Shown: positions 47,527 through 59,607 of the stretch, piece after piece
Numbering within the stretch: the first letter of the stretch is position 1
Layout: each line of letters begins with the position of its first letter
NCBI GenBank assembly: GCA_949358305.1
Contig: OX442314.1
Coordinates: 29,063,118-29,127,117 of the forward strand
Source: Strigamia acuminata
Lineage: Eukaryota > Arthropoda > Chilopoda > Geophilomorpha > Linotaeniidae
Length of the DNA: 64,000 bases
Reading direction: 5' to 3'
The notes under the pieces: generated by a model
Told to the model about the DNA's origin: nothing
Databases searched by the model: none
What the model saw: only the letters and a program-made list of their open reading frames with translations
Made by a program: the position numbers and the translations under genes

Positions 47527-47598
47527 AGGTTCTACCGAGATTTGAACTCGGATCGCTGGATTCAAAGTCCAGAGTGCTAACCATTACACCATAGAACC
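47527..47598 (-). tRNA. tRNA-Gln (anticodon UUG)
   Basis: Seventy-two nucleotides with a complete cloverleaf: acceptor stem GGTTCTA/TAGAACC, D-arm TGGTGTAATGGTTAGCA, anticodon stem CTGGA/TCCAG with loop CTTTGAA (anticodon TTG), T-arm CCGAG/CTCGG with loop TTCAAAT, and discriminator T. There is no intron. A and B box sequences are intact, and a T-run follows. It matches animal tRNA-Gln closely. Confidence 0.97.
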
Positions 47599-48007
47599 AG
47601 ACGACGATTTATCGATTGATTATTGGTATGATATTTTCATTTTTCAGTCGATTTGCATAAATTTTACACATTGCAGTTGATTTGTATGACTTTTACACGT
47701 TTTTTGTCGCCATTTTGTTTGCGCTTCAACCTTTTTTGACGGGACGTGAAACTGGTAGCCGATGAATTGAAATATTTCTCTTTTTTTCATCGCCAAATGT
47801 TTCCAAATAGAATACAAATTTTTTCCTTCTCGTCGTCTGTATGTCCACTGTCACGCGATGACGTGAATGAAGTTGTCATTACATCACCAAATCCGACATC
47901 ACTCGCTTTCATCGCGGAATTGAAACCTTCTTTTAAAGGCTTTGGGTGGACCGAGGCCAGCACAAGGGTCTGAGGGGGCGGGAAAGGGCATTGAAAAGAG
48001 GGGGCTT

Positions 48008-48118
48008 TGGGCCTTTTCAACACCCCCCGTGGGTCAGTCGAAGCGTCATGGGCATCAGTTACAGGTGTCCTGCGAGACAATTGTGCAAATTCGTACCGCG
48101 CGCACAAAGGCCAGTGTG
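48008..48118. promoter_or_regulatory. Element duplicated on both sides of hes (3' copy)
   Basis: Shares 27 identical bases (starting gcgtcatgggcatcagttac, 48043-48069) with 59647-59673. Weaker matches before (gggcctttt-aac-cccc) and after (gcgagacaa, acaaaggcca). It contains a CAGGTG E-box. No ORF is conserved with a start codon, so a cis-regulatory or RNA role is more likely than coding. Confidence 0.45.
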
Positions 48119-48544
48119 GCCATTCCGAGCAATAAAATACAATTTCGGGACGGAAAAAAAGAGAAACGAGTTAAAAATAGGCGAAATAAAAATTATTTTG
48201 GTGTTTGTGTGCGTGTGTTTGTTGTTTTTTAAGTTTAGTTTGGTTTGGGAAGAGGTTTAGTGCGCAACGTGATGTTTGAATGGCGAAGTTGGTGAGGACA
48301 AGGTAAGAGTAAACAAGTGCACAAAAGATGGAAAGTGGACTGTGGATGTTATTTTTGTGCAAGTGCACGCACACAACATGTGTTGAGGTGCATGTTGGGT
48401 GAATGAAATGGAACAAGAATAACAACATAAGAAAAGGGAGCATTGAAATGAGATATTGTTGGTTTTTGGGCATTTCAGGGGGTTTGGATCACGTTGATTC
48501 CTTCAAAGTTGTTTGTGTGACTTCCCAAGGACAATTACAAATTC

Positions 48545-48900
48545 AATTTCAAACAGTTTTAGTCTTTTTACATCATTTTGATACTAAATTTAGTCTTTTT
48601 ACATCGTTTTACTACAAATTTTAGTCTTTTTACATCATTTTAATACTAAATTTAGTCTTTTATCATCATTTTGATACTAAATTTAGTCTTTTAACATCAT
48701 TTTAATACTAAATTTAGTCTTTTATCATCATTTTGATACTAAATTTAGTCTTTTTACATCATTTTGATACTAAATTTAGTCTTTTTGCACCATTTTGATA
48801 CTAAATTTAGTCTTTTTACATCATTTTGATACTAAATTTAGTCTTTTATCATCATTTTGATATTAAATTTAGTCTTTTTACATCATTTTACTACTAAACT
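48545..48900. repeat. 31-bp tandem repeat
   Basis: About eleven copies of atcattttgatactaaattt plus agtctttttac. Confidence 0.92.
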
Positions 48901-49792
48901 ATTACACTTTAAACCTTTTTTACTTGATTATTTAGCTTGTCCTCAATTTTTTTCTTCATCTCCTTACAAGGTGGTCCTAAATCCACTGTTTTTTAATTTT
49001 ATTTTTTTATTGAGCTAAGCGGATTAATTTTTCTTTCTCTCTCCCATTTAATAAATGCGACAAATTCCTTCACTTTTTTATTATCAACATTTTTTTTCCC
49101 AACGTCATTTACAACAAATCCTTTATTCCGCCCATCAATCACACAAAAACCTCACCAAATTGACACAAAAAAATCTCCAATTCCCAACTCACCGACCCCC
49201 AACTCTTCACCCTTAAAAAAAATAAAAAAAATAAATCTCCAAATGTATCCCTCAACCATGTTGCTATTTCTCCGTCTCCACTTTGCATTTTTACGCCACA
49301 TCACGTGCATCCTAGCAACGGGTGGTGGCAGTAGTCGAAACCAATTCCCCTTCCCCTTTACCCCCAACGGAGAAATCCATACACAAAAACCGATTTTTTT
49401 TCTTATCCCCTTCTCACGGCAACCCCTGCACGTGCAAAAAAACACACTACACCAATGCAACTTGTTTTTTTCTCTCTTTCTTTTCCTTTTTTTTCACTGC
49501 CCCTACCCCTTCTGTGTGTTTTTTACCCTTTCTGCGGTGTTGTGTGGTTGTCAGTAGTAAACCTCGGTTGACACAGTTAAAAAAAAAGCCTAATGGGTAT
49601 TTAATAGGTTGCCAAACTAAAGGGTTGCAATGCGATCACACGAAGGGGTTCGCAAAACATAATAGAAGGGTTGTAGGCAGACACGCGACTCGACGATTTG
49701 ATTATCAAATGAGCGAAAGTGTTGCAGTGAAGTTAAAGGGGTGGATTTAATACGAGGTTTGTGAAGGGGAAAAGAGCTATGAAATTGAATTA
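48901..49792. other. Low-complexity C/T-rich spacer
   Basis: Long pyrimidine-rich stretches (about 49060-49540). The ORFs here (49152-49460, 49243-49557, 49322-49750) are products of skewed composition. Confidence 0.45.
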
Positions 49793-50260
49793 GGGGGGCA
49801 AATTTGGACCCCGTTTAGAGAATAGGTTTGAATTTTTAATTAATAAACATTTGGAAATGTTTAAATATATTATTTGTTTAAAATAGAATTTTAATTTACA
49901 TTTTTGTGGGTGACAAACAATTAGCGCGGGATGTCATGTTCGTTCTGCCGCACGAGATGCGTCGTAAGCGGCCAACAATTAGTCTGATTTCCGCACTTAT
50001 AACTCGATGGGGAAAATCGCTATAAAATCGAATTAATTGGGTAGATTTTGACCCCATTTAGAGAATATGTTAAGAAATTTAATTATTAAACATTTAGAAA
50101 TGTTAAAATTTTCTAATTTTTAAAAAAAATAATTTTAATTAACATTTTTCTGCGTGACCAACAATTAGCGCGGGATATCATGTTCGCCCTGCCGCACGAG
50201 ATGCGTCGTAACCGGCCAACAATTAATCTGATTTCCGCACTTATAACTCGATGGGGAAAA
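49793..50260. repeat. About 235-bp direct duplication with a GC-richer core
   Basis: Two tandem copies (about 49793-50026 and 50031-50260). Each carries a core that includes gagatgcgtc, cggccaacaa and ctgatttccgcactt, followed by cgat-gggaaaa. A third, diverged core is at 50910-50982. Confidence 0.8.
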
Positions 50261-50909
50261 CCATCAATTTATCATTTTATTCTTTAAAAAAAAATCAGGA
50301 CATTTAACTAAGTGATGGGCATCTGTTAGTTGTCTATCATTGAAACATTTTACCTTAAAAAAGGAAGACATAAAAAAAAAACTAGAGATACTGTAGTAAA
50401 AACGTTGACAAGTGAAGACAGGATGAATTGAAGGTCCCTTGGGGTTTAAAACTGTTGAAAGAAGAGTACGTCTATCCATGAGAATCCTTCATGAATAAAT
50501 GTGAGGATTTAAGCCCTTTTCGGGCAATCTGAATCGGGGAAAGGGTGCACCAGCTGCTTTTCAACGCAAATCAAGCAAAATTGTTCAATTTGGACATCGG
50601 TAATCCGTGTCAATGTCCTCGGACTGGTATAAGCTCGGCCTCAAGGCACGCACATCAAGTTGTTTGACCTCGTCCTTCCACTGGCTGGATAACATCAGCA
50701 TCAGCGCAGCCATTACAGTCTATCAATTTGGAAATCAACGCAAAAAAATCATTAATCATTAAAATATAGATGAAAAAAATGATTTGCTAACGTTTATTTA
50801 TTTGAAAATCATTCCTACATTTATTATTTTAATTATTATGATGAATTTGTGACATTCAATTTGAATTTAACCGTAATTAACGACGAGTACGGAGATCGGC
50901 TTAATCAGT

Positions 50910-50982
50910 GCCGCGTGAGATGCGTCTTGATCGGCCGACAACAGCGCTGATTTCCGCACTTGTTGCGCGATTGGTAAAATCG
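50910..50982. promoter_or_regulatory. Third, diverged copy of the 3' hes-flank core
   Basis: Gccgcgtgagatgcgtc, then cggccgacaa, ctgatttccgcacttg and cgattggtaaaatcg. Outside these blocks it is unrelated to the first two copies, so the core itself seems to be the conserved unit. It contains a CACTTG E-box. Confidence 0.4.
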
Positions 50983-52326
50983 TTTTCTTTCACATTTAAT
51001 TCTGTTTGTAGCAATTTCATGTTAACAAATTGACACTCCTTTGTATCGTATGAGTGATGACAGTGAAAATTATGTGCTGTCACTTGACCATGGCTCCAAT
51101 TCGGCCAAAAAGCCAAAAACCAGTTTGAAATCCACAGTTCCACCACGCGTGATTATCCCCACACAAAAATAGCAACAAACACAAACAAATATCCATTATT
51201 ATAAAATAAAACCATTAAACCCAAACCATTTTTTCTAATAACCGAAATAGAATCCCAGCGAGTGACCATTGACCACTGGTCCAAATTCCCGATCGCAATC
51301 AGCAAGTCCCTTTTTTTCCATCTCCATTTTTTTGTCCCAAAAGCTTTTTGTGCACGAATTCAGAGGAGGGGAAAAAATATCCCGATAGTTCGGTGATAGT
51401 TGTCCATTGTCCAGTGTTGTCCCCAAAGAAATTCCAGGTAGAAATAATTTTGTTGATGAGTACCAGTCCTTAAGAAATGAAGGGGCTCCACCATCCTGTC
51501 AGCATTTGAATGGCTGGCAAGCGGCCACCCTATGTCCAGGCCCTCACCCTTGTTCCTCGAGGTCATAATGGACAGTGGGTGGACAGAGATGGACAGTCCG
51601 AAAGGAACTGAGCATCGAATTGCAATTTTAAGAGCATTCAGATCCGGTTTCCATAATGCTGCTCCTCTTTAAACGCGAATCTACCTGTTATTAGTCGTGA
51701 TTTCGTCCGTGATTTCGTCAAAAAATGCAAAAATTTCGTGTTTTTTCGAATATATTCTTCAATTTTAGGTTGGAAATTGGATCCGGCAGCAGGTGAAAGG
51801 GTTAAAAGCCTTAAAAGGGCCATAATTTGGGGGAGAGGACTGTTGGAGTGTGTGCAATGTGACTCCGTGTCAATCCTTCCCTTTCATCCATTTGTTTGCA
51901 TGCCTGGAGTGTCCTCCATAGTAATTACGCACACTTGAAAAGTAATGAAATGTCCGGTGGAGAGCATCTTCAGAAAGGCCACAAAGGCGCGCAGCCCAAT
52001 AGGGGGTTGTGTCCACTGCAATTACTCCATTTGTTTCCTGCAAAACACGAGATAGAGTAAGGACACCACTGGTCAGTCTCAAGACTGGAGTGGACACTCA
52101 GGCGCCGATCGGGGGGTGTCTGGTTTAAATCCCAAAACGAGGCTCGTCAAATGTAATTCGGTTGCAGAAAACCGAGTTTAAATTGAAAATAAAAATAAAA
52201 ATAAAAGACGTTTGTTTTTTTGGTAAAAATTAATTTTTATTCGTTTAAAATTCAAATATAACAATTTGTTTTGTTCGATTTCCGATTAAATAAGAATGCG
52301 AGCACTTTTTTAACACTTGTTCGGCG
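50983..52326. other. 3' flank of hes, no gene proven
   Basis: Several balanced-composition patches with possible minus-strand exons (for example 52037-51933, 35 open codons between tgcag and gtgcgt). They cannot be linked into one reading frame, so they are left unannotated. Confidence 0.35.
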
Positions 52327-53290
52327 CTACCAGGGTCTCCAAACGGGTTCCGCGTCCGTTTTCGGTCGTTCTATGTGTTCGTTTCTGTTACAGTCATTGA
52401 AAAACGACTGAAAGTTTGAGTTGGTCGTCGAGCACGGCACCACGAATGCGATTTCTCCAGTTGTTAGACGACTGGGTATTAGCGGTAGACCGGGAAAAAT
52501 GGAACTGTTGCTGAATGGAGCGTTTCCCATCGTGTTGTTGGCGTGGACGTCGGCTGCGGTGGATTTGGATTCATCGTTCGGCTGCGGTGTCCACGGTTCG
52601 CTGCTGCGGACGTTGCTCAAGCACTTTGTCAAGTGGTGCAGCAAGTGCATGCGGTCGTCCTTGCTTAAACCGTCCAGTTGGTCCATGCACAGCGACACTT
52701 GGTGCAAACATTCGGTAAATCCGGCCATGTATTTGCTGACGGACGAAACTGCGAATAATATTTAGTGTTTTTAGTATAAAAATGTTAATTTGTGGTGGGA
52801 AAATGTTGATTTCTACCTGATGTTTTTTGGGTTTGTAAATTCTGCAGGTGGTTGACGGCCATTTCTAAAATATCCGCCTTTTCCAGTTTGTTGTAACGAG
52901 TGTTCTAAATTCGAAGAAATAAAATTAATTCCCGCTATTTGTGAGCTCGGAATAGCAAAACGAACCTCTTTTCGTGTCGAATCTACCACGAGGTTCTTCA
53001 ATTCGGCCAAACTGTGATTAATTCGAGCTCTTCTGCGTTTTTCCATCAACGGTTTCGAGCTCTGTAGAGAAATTAAAATTTTTTTTAGAAAAAAAAAATA
53101 AATCCTTGATAGATAAGTTGCAGATACCGGAAAGAGAAAGAGTTGCACTTCGGAAGAGAGCGGAAGAGAAATGAGAGATGATTTATGGTTGTTATTGGAG
53201 CGAGACGTGAGATGGCGGCGTGTGTAACTGTGTACTTACTCTTCTCGTTATTCCCTCCATGAGTTTGAGTTGGGGCTTCTCTGCTGGCAT
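52327..53290 (-). CDS. hes: Hairy/Enhancer-of-split bHLH-Orange repressor
   Basis: Exons (minus strand) 53290-53240, 53061-52966, 52904-52817 and 52748-52327 join in frame to 218 residues. A nuclear transcriptional repressor and usual Notch target. Seen: KPLMEKRRRARINHSL basic region and helix 1 (with the family's basic-region Pro-containing SSKP lead-in), NTRYNKLEKADILEMAV for helix 2, the Orange domain starting KYMAGFTEC, and the C-terminal WRPW (preceded by EPV) that recruits Groucho/TLE. Introns fall at the same three places as in vertebrate HES1 (before SSKP, after the loop, and before the Orange domain). Introns are 61-178 bp, giving a short transcription unit as expected of an oscillating or fast-response gene. 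The exact HES orthology group is not resolved. Confidence 0.97.
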
Positions 53291-53470
53291 GTTTCTCACA
53301 CGCTTCTCAAATGCTTACTGACACACGCTCCGTCGCGTGGCTCGACTAAAGTGTGACGCCGAATGGGTGGGGCAGGAAACGGTGCGCATGCGCCTAGCTG
53401 CAAGCCTGCTGGAGGGTAGTTTGACCAATGACACCCCGCACGTGCTTGGACAGTGCCTGGCGCCAGGGCA
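53291..53470 (-). promoter_or_regulatory. hes promoter region
   Basis: GC-rich patch directly 5' of the hes start. It contains an NRF-1-like palindrome TGCGCATGCGC (53383-53393), a CCAAT box (53424-53428) and a CACGTG E-box (53439-53444) that bHLH repressors could bind. No TATA box seen. GTGAGAA just before the ATG fits the loose Su(H) consensus RTGRGAR. Array DNA begins about 130 bp further out. Confidence 0.55.
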
Positions 53471-53599
53471 CGGCCGGGGCGGGTTTTTAGGGATGGTTAT
53501 TGCTTATTACACCGCTTGATGACATTTTCGGTTATTTGTTGATTTTGGGTTTAAAGAAATTGGTTTTGAGTGAAATAAATTGGTTTTCCACCTAAATAG

Positions 53600-54320
53600 A
53601 TTGATTTTGAACGTATGGAAATTGATTTTGAATGCATAGAAATTGATTTTGAATGTAAATAAATTCATTTTGAATGTAAATAAATTCATTTTGAATGTAA
53701 ATAAATTCATTTTGAATGTAAATTATTTCATTTTGAATGTAAATAAATTCATTTTGAATGTAAATAAATTCATTTTGAATGTAAATAAATTCATTTTGAA
53801 TGTAAATAAATTCATTTTGAATGTAAATAAATTCATTTTGAATTTAAGTAAATTCATTTAAGTGTAAATAAATTGAATTAAGTGTAAATAAATTTATTTA
53901 AGTGTAAATAAATTCATTTTGAATGTAAGTAAATTCATTTAAGTGTAAATAAATTGAATTAGTGTAAATAAATTGAATTTAGTGTAAATAAATTGAATTA
54001 AGTGTAAATAAATTGAATTTAGTGTTAATAAATTGATTTAAGTGTACATAAATTTAATTAAGTGTAAATAAATTAATTTTTAGTGTAAATAATTTGATTT
54101 TAAGTGTAAATAAATTGATTTCAAGTGCAAATAAATTGATTTTAAGTGTAAATAAATTGATTTCAAGTGTAAATAAATTGATTTTAAGTGCAAATAAATT
54201 GTTTTAAGTGTAAATAAATTGATTTTAAGTGTAAATAAATTGATTTCAAGTGTAAATAAATTGATTTTAAGTGTAAATAAATTGATTTCAAGTGTAAATA
54301 AATTGATTTTGATTTTGACT
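53600..54320. repeat. 21-bp tandem array upstream of hes
   Basis: About thirty copies of aaataaattcattttgaatg plus t and variants. It starts 310 bp before the hes ATG. ORFs on both strands are repeat translations. Confidence 0.95.
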
Positions 54321-56814
54321 AACAAGTAAGTAAATTTATTTGAAGTAAAATTATGCAAATTTTATTGCTCATTTTTGCTTTTCTTGTAGATTTTTCTTCT
54401 TCCTGCGGATTTCCACAGACCGGAAGTGGATTGATATAGAATATGCACTTGGTTTATGCATCTAAGCCGTGGATCTTTGAGAGATCTTTATGCAACTGGT
54501 TTTATCCTATTCCTAACCAAGTGGTTTATTCCCCTTCTCTGCAACTGCAAAAGGGTGAAAGGTTGCTAAGCAGTGGGTGAATGTGTGCAGACCATTGACA
54601 AAATGGCTTTTCTTATCTCAAAGATTTATCTTGACAAGTTGAGCCATATCTACTAAGTTTTTTTTTTCTTTACTAGTTTTCTACCAAAACAGAACTCAAT
54701 TATATATTTAGAAAGGAATCAAGGGAAATGGAAGTTGCATTGGATAAAAGTGAGTTACAATCTTTTGCTTTGCTTGCTCCCCTTCTCCTTATCACTCCTC
54801 TTGTCCACTGTTTATTCCATTCTTATCACACAGTTAAGTGAACTTTTATGTCCAATATGTGGCAGGTGTTGGTTTGTCAACAGGTCAAAGTCTATTTCCA
54901 AAGATTTTCTCTAATTTTCTTCATTATGTGCTTCAAAAATGCATCGAAATAAAATTATATTGAGTTTCATGTAAAACATTTTTGGATTGCAAATGCATTA
55001 CAAAATGCATTCCCAATATGAATGCATTTTCAAAATGCATTTTTTTCAATTCTATTATGAAATGCATTATTTAATGTACAAATAATATACTTAATTCTTC
55101 GAAATGCTATACATTTTGGAATGCGTTAAGCGAAAAGCAATATATTGTAATATACCGGTATATATATGTATAATTTCCAAGATGGCTGCTCCCAAGTCTG
55201 TTTTGATAAGTGTCCGCATACTCTTTCTTGTAATTCTCTATTTTATCAATTAATTCACTCCATACTTCATCATTATCATTAAATATAACTTTCGCGTTCA
55301 TATTTAACATACATTTAACATTATATTTACTTAACGCGTTAAATATAAATTTACACTTCGTATTTACTTACATTTAAATTTTGTAAATATGAAATTTCAA
55401 GCAGTGATCTCTCTGAGTTGTTTTAATTTGATCTCTGTCCCAAATCGGAATACAATCATAACGTAAATCATAACGTAAATGTTCGATGCGATATTTTTTT
55501 CCTCTTTTTCCTCTATCCAACAAACCAATACCGAAACTAGGTCTTCTAAGCCTATTCATGGCTGAGTTGTTTATCAAAGGGCACGCCCAATTGTCAAATG
55601 TATGGACTTCATGCTTAGTTACCAACCCCTAGTTACTATGGTGACCAGCAAGAAGGCTGGCAAGCATTAAATTGATAACTGCCTAAGAAAGTTTTATGAG
55701 ACCGTAAAAGAGGAAAAGGAAAAAAAAATGACATCTTTATCCCAAAAGATCAATTTTTATTGCTTAAAAAATACAAGATGTCTGGAGGTTTATTTGTGAG
55801 AGTCTAAGCCGCTAAGATTGATATACAAGTGTGGAAATGTGTGGAAAATCATAATTGCGATCTCTCAAGTGGAGATTTCCCACATATACGGACTCGTACG
55901 CGGAGTTTGGGGCTCGGTAAGCCGCAGAATGTTGGTTGACAAGATCCAAATAAAGAAAACTCGTCCCATAATAACACTGTCCACACGCATTTACGTTGCT
56001 TGACTGCTTCGTCTGGGGATTCTTCCATGCCATCTTCTTCAAAGACCGAGTAATCAGGCGTGGGCTATTGGATTTCTGAGTCACAGAAAAGTTCCAAAAA
56101 ATATGTTTTTGCACAAAAAAATTCGCCGAGGGGTTGTGAACCGTGAAATATGTAGTTCAAGTGGATTAATTGATTATGGGATTGGATTTGAAAGCGAAAG
56201 TCATTTTTTTGTAAATTTTTTTTTTGGGGGGGAGGGGGGAGGTTGGGGGGGTTGGTATTTTTTTTTTTTTTTGGTGTTGGTCAGTGGGTTATTGGTTCAC
56301 CTGCTGATTGACAAAGGTTGAAGTGTATAATGAGGTTGTGTTGGGGAAGAGAGTTTGCTTCCAAGGTCGATGTTTGCCATCTGGAGAAAAAATTATTCTG
56401 CATCCCAGAACTTGCATTTAATCTTGAATACATGTGATAAGATTACAAGAGGATTTGGGTGGGCTCTGGTGAAATAAAGGGAAATAGCGAGTTTTAGGTA
56501 AGACGCTTTTTCGAGGGGTATTTTGTATGTGGGTTGTTTGGGAAGGAAAAGTGGTTGACCTGAATTTGGGAGTTTTTGGATGGGGAAAAGTTGCAATGTT
56601 CGTGCGTTAAATGATAAACAATGGATGTGTTTGGAGTCATAGGTATGGTGATGATGGGAGGCCTATTGTTTTTTTTTTTCCTATATCTCTTTTATGGAAG
56701 TTTGGTGCAGTGTTTGGTGTAGTTTTTGTTGAATTTTTGTTGTGTATTTTTTATAGCATTTTTGTCTGCTTTTTGAAATATTTTTGCTTAATTTTGCTAC
56801 CACTTTAAAATGAT
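54321..56814. other. Spacer upstream of hes, no gene proven
   Basis: Non-repetitive patches include 55810-56030, with an antisense ORF (MAWKNPQTK...) that lacks a family match, and a TTTCCCACA that fits the Su(H)/CSL consensus at about 55878-55886. A run of inverted aaatgcatt motifs lies at about 54930-55070. Confidence 0.4.
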
Positions 56815-57335
56815 TTATGTGCACTTTATTTTATTGTGTGCAATTGTTATGCATATTTTATTTAAATTTTGTGCAATTATAATGTACATTTTATTGCAAT
56901 TTTGTGCAATTTTATTGCAATTTTGTGCAATTTTATTGCAATTTTGTGCAATTTTATTGCAATTTTGTGCAATATTGTGCAATTCTTATGCACATTTTAT
57001 TGCAATTTTGTGCAGTTTTGTGCAATTTTTATGCACATTTTATTGCAACTTTGTGCAATTTTTATGTACATTTTATTTTATTGTGTGCAATTGTTATGCA
57101 TATTTTATTTAAATTTTGTGCAATTATAATGCACATTTTATTGCAATTTTGGGCAATTATAATGCACATTTTATTGTAATTTTGTGCAATTTTTATGCAC
57201 ATTTTTTTCCAATTTTGTGCAATTTTTATGCACATTTTTTTCCAATTTTGTGCAATTTTTATGCACATTTTATTGCAATTTTGTGCAACTTTATGCAATT
57301 TTATTTCATTGCAATTTTGTGCAATTTTTATGTAG
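56815..57335. repeat. AT-rich tandem array (tgcaattttattgcaatttt)
   Basis: Units of about 19-30 bp built from ttgtgcaattt and atgcacattt. Long ORFs in several frames on both strands are artefacts of the repeat. Confidence 0.92.
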
Positions 57336-58333
57336 TATTTATGTTACCTTTAATAATATCTTAGGTATTGTCTCTACAATCTATAAAAACCATTTCTTTG
57401 CATTGTTATGCACAATTTTCACACTCGTTTTCAACTTTCCAAACAATTTTCACACTCGTTTTTAATTTTCCAAACAATTTTTAATTTTTTCCAAAAACCT
57501 TTAAAAAAACATTTCCCATTTTTAACATCCATAAACCCCCCCCCCCCCCCTCACCACACATCTCCACCACTTAACCCACCTTACAAATCTTCCTCCCAGC
57601 TCAACCAAACCACTCAAATCACCCACTATAACCAACACCAACTCCAACAACAAAACTCCAAAAGGGAGCAACGCACATCACAGTGCAAATCAACCTTTAA
57701 ACCTATCCCAACCAACCTTGTATGAAGTACATCTCAACACAAACCGACCTATAACCCCAGTCTCTCACAGAAAGCCCAAACTCACTTGTTGTAACCCTTG
57801 CATTTAAACTTGCACCCCTTTCACCTGACAAGCTGATCACAAACTGCCAACTCTTTACCCTGACATGCCATTAAACATCCATTTACTTTTTTATACCCCC
57901 TGCCTCACTCTGTATGTCAACTGTGGTTTGCCTCCGCTGATGCCGACAAGAAAGGATTGCGTTTTTTTTTACCCCTTCCCCAACGGGGTGACGGAAAGAG
58001 GTAGATTTTTTTTCTTTTGGGGGAGAGGGGGTTGTGAGTGAGACTTGGTTGCTAAGCGTTGACGACCTGAAGGAGGTTATAGGGGGATTTAAAATAGATG
58101 GGAGAGGGGTGAGTCCGGTCCAGACATGAAGATTTACGGTGTGAAACTTGGTGTGAAATCTGTGGATTGAAATGCAAAGTGAGGAATGTTAAATGTTAGA
58201 CGTTGGGTGCAAATCTGGACGTTTGGAGACGGTTTTTGTGGAGGGTTTGGAAAGTGGATGTGTTTCATGTGCCGACAGTGTGGAGAAATTGTTTTAGGGT
58301 GGTGTGTTCAATGTTTGTGTTGTGGCAATTGAA
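57336..58333. other. Low-complexity spacer, no gene seen
   Basis: C-rich, G-poor stretch (57480-57950, including a C run at about 57537-57549), then a G-rich stretch (57960-58330). The strand-composition switch occurs near 57955. Confidence 0.4.
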
Positions 58334-58381
58334 ATTCGTGGGTTTTCGTTTAACAAATTTGTTAAACGAAAACCCACGAAT
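58334..58381. repeat. Perfect 48-bp palindrome without spacer
   Basis: Two 24-bp arms (attcgtgggttttcgtttaa and aaca-end) are perfectly inverted about the centre aaattt at 58357/58358. It adjoins the 20-bp array that follows. Confidence 0.93.
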
Positions 58382-58439
58382 GAAAGTTTTTAGTCTCGGA
58401 ATGAATTATTCGATCATGGGATGAATTTTTTTAGTTTAA

Positions 58440-59060
58440 AAATATTTTTTTTTGATTGAAATAATGAATTTCTGATTTAAAAGATAAATTTCTGGTTCAA
58501 AAAATGAATTTCTGATTCAAAAATGAATTTCTGGTTCAAAAATGAATTTCTGGTTCAAAAATGAATTTCTGGTTCAAAAATGAATTTCTAGTTCAAAAAG
58601 TGAATTTCTGGTTCGAAAAATGAATTTCTGGTTCAGAAAATAAATTTCTGGTTCAAAAAATGAATTTCTGGTTCAAAAAATAAATTTCTGGTTCAAAAAA
58701 TGAATTTTTAGCCCAAAAACTGAAATTTTTAGTTCAAAAAATAAATTTTTAGCCCAAAAACTGAAATTTTTAGTCCAAAAACTGAAATTTTTAGCCCAAA
58801 AACAAATTTTTAGCCCAAAAACTGAAATTTTTAGCTAAAACTGAAATTTTTAGCCCAAAAACTGAAATTTGTAGCCCAAAAACTGAAATTTGTAGCCCAA
58901 AAACTGAAATTTGTAGCCCAAAAACTGAAATTTGTAGCCCAAAAACTGAAATTTTTAGCCCAAAAACTAAAATTTTTAGCCCACAAACTGAAATTTTTAG
59001 CTCAAAAACAGAAATTTTTGACCCAAAAAAATAAACTTCTGCTCCAAAAAATTAAATTTT
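58440..59060. repeat. About 20-bp tandem array
   Basis: About thirty copies grading from aaaatgaatttctggttca to aaaactgaaatttttagccc along the array, which shows local homogenisation. Confidence 0.95.
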
Positions 59061-59355
59061 TCCCATTTCAATGTCTCCCACTGGATCCCACAAACACTAA
59101 TAAAAACACCAACTTCAAACGTCCCCAACAAAACCTAAGCCAAATCCTAAAACGTAAAAAACTCCAGAAAACAAATTCCAACAGTTAAAAAATTAAATTC
59201 CCATCCAACCCACTAAAAATCATCAATTTATTTCCACCAAACCAGAACCCATCGCCATAAATCAACATCCCAACACACCAAGAATGCAGATACCAATAAC
59301 AGATAACCCATTCTAAAATCGATTTATTTTCAGCAGCTGGCTGCGCCGACACACC

Positions 59356-59362
59356 TATAAAA
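59356..59362 (+). promoter_or_regulatory. Isolated TATA box
   Basis: TATAAAA in a GC-richer patch (cacacc-TATAAAA-agggcttgg), followed about 75 bp on by a possible small exon end (catgcag/gttaag). No downstream exon could be connected. It may start an unrecognised transcript. Confidence 0.35.
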
Positions 59363-59607
59363 AGGGCTTGGAAGCAAAGGGCTTTTGTCGATCAAACCCT
59401 TGCTTACTACGAGCTCACATTGTTTCCTAGTCATGCAGGTTAAGTCATCACATCATGGCTGCTACATTAAGCTTGAATCGCTCGCCGGACTGGCGTTACT
59501 GCGACTAGTCCGAGTGAATGGCCGTTCAGCCCCGAAATGGCCTCGCGCATTCATTCGCGGGGCTGGCACCGCGCTCGGAGGGCGGGGAACTCTTATTCAA
59601 AGTCGGC

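Noticed and set aside
49152-49750. Three ORFs in a pyrimidine-rich stretch
   Set aside because: Skewed base composition removes stop codons; the peptides are low-complexity and unlike any family.
53507-54358. Long ORFs on both strands rich in LNVNKFI or YLHLKSI
   Set aside because: Translations of the 21-bp tandem array; the period is divisible by three so all frames stay open.
56810-57465. Overlapping ORFs (VQFLCTFYCNF type)
   Set aside because: Repeat translations in several frames on both strands; no start context, splice sites or family.
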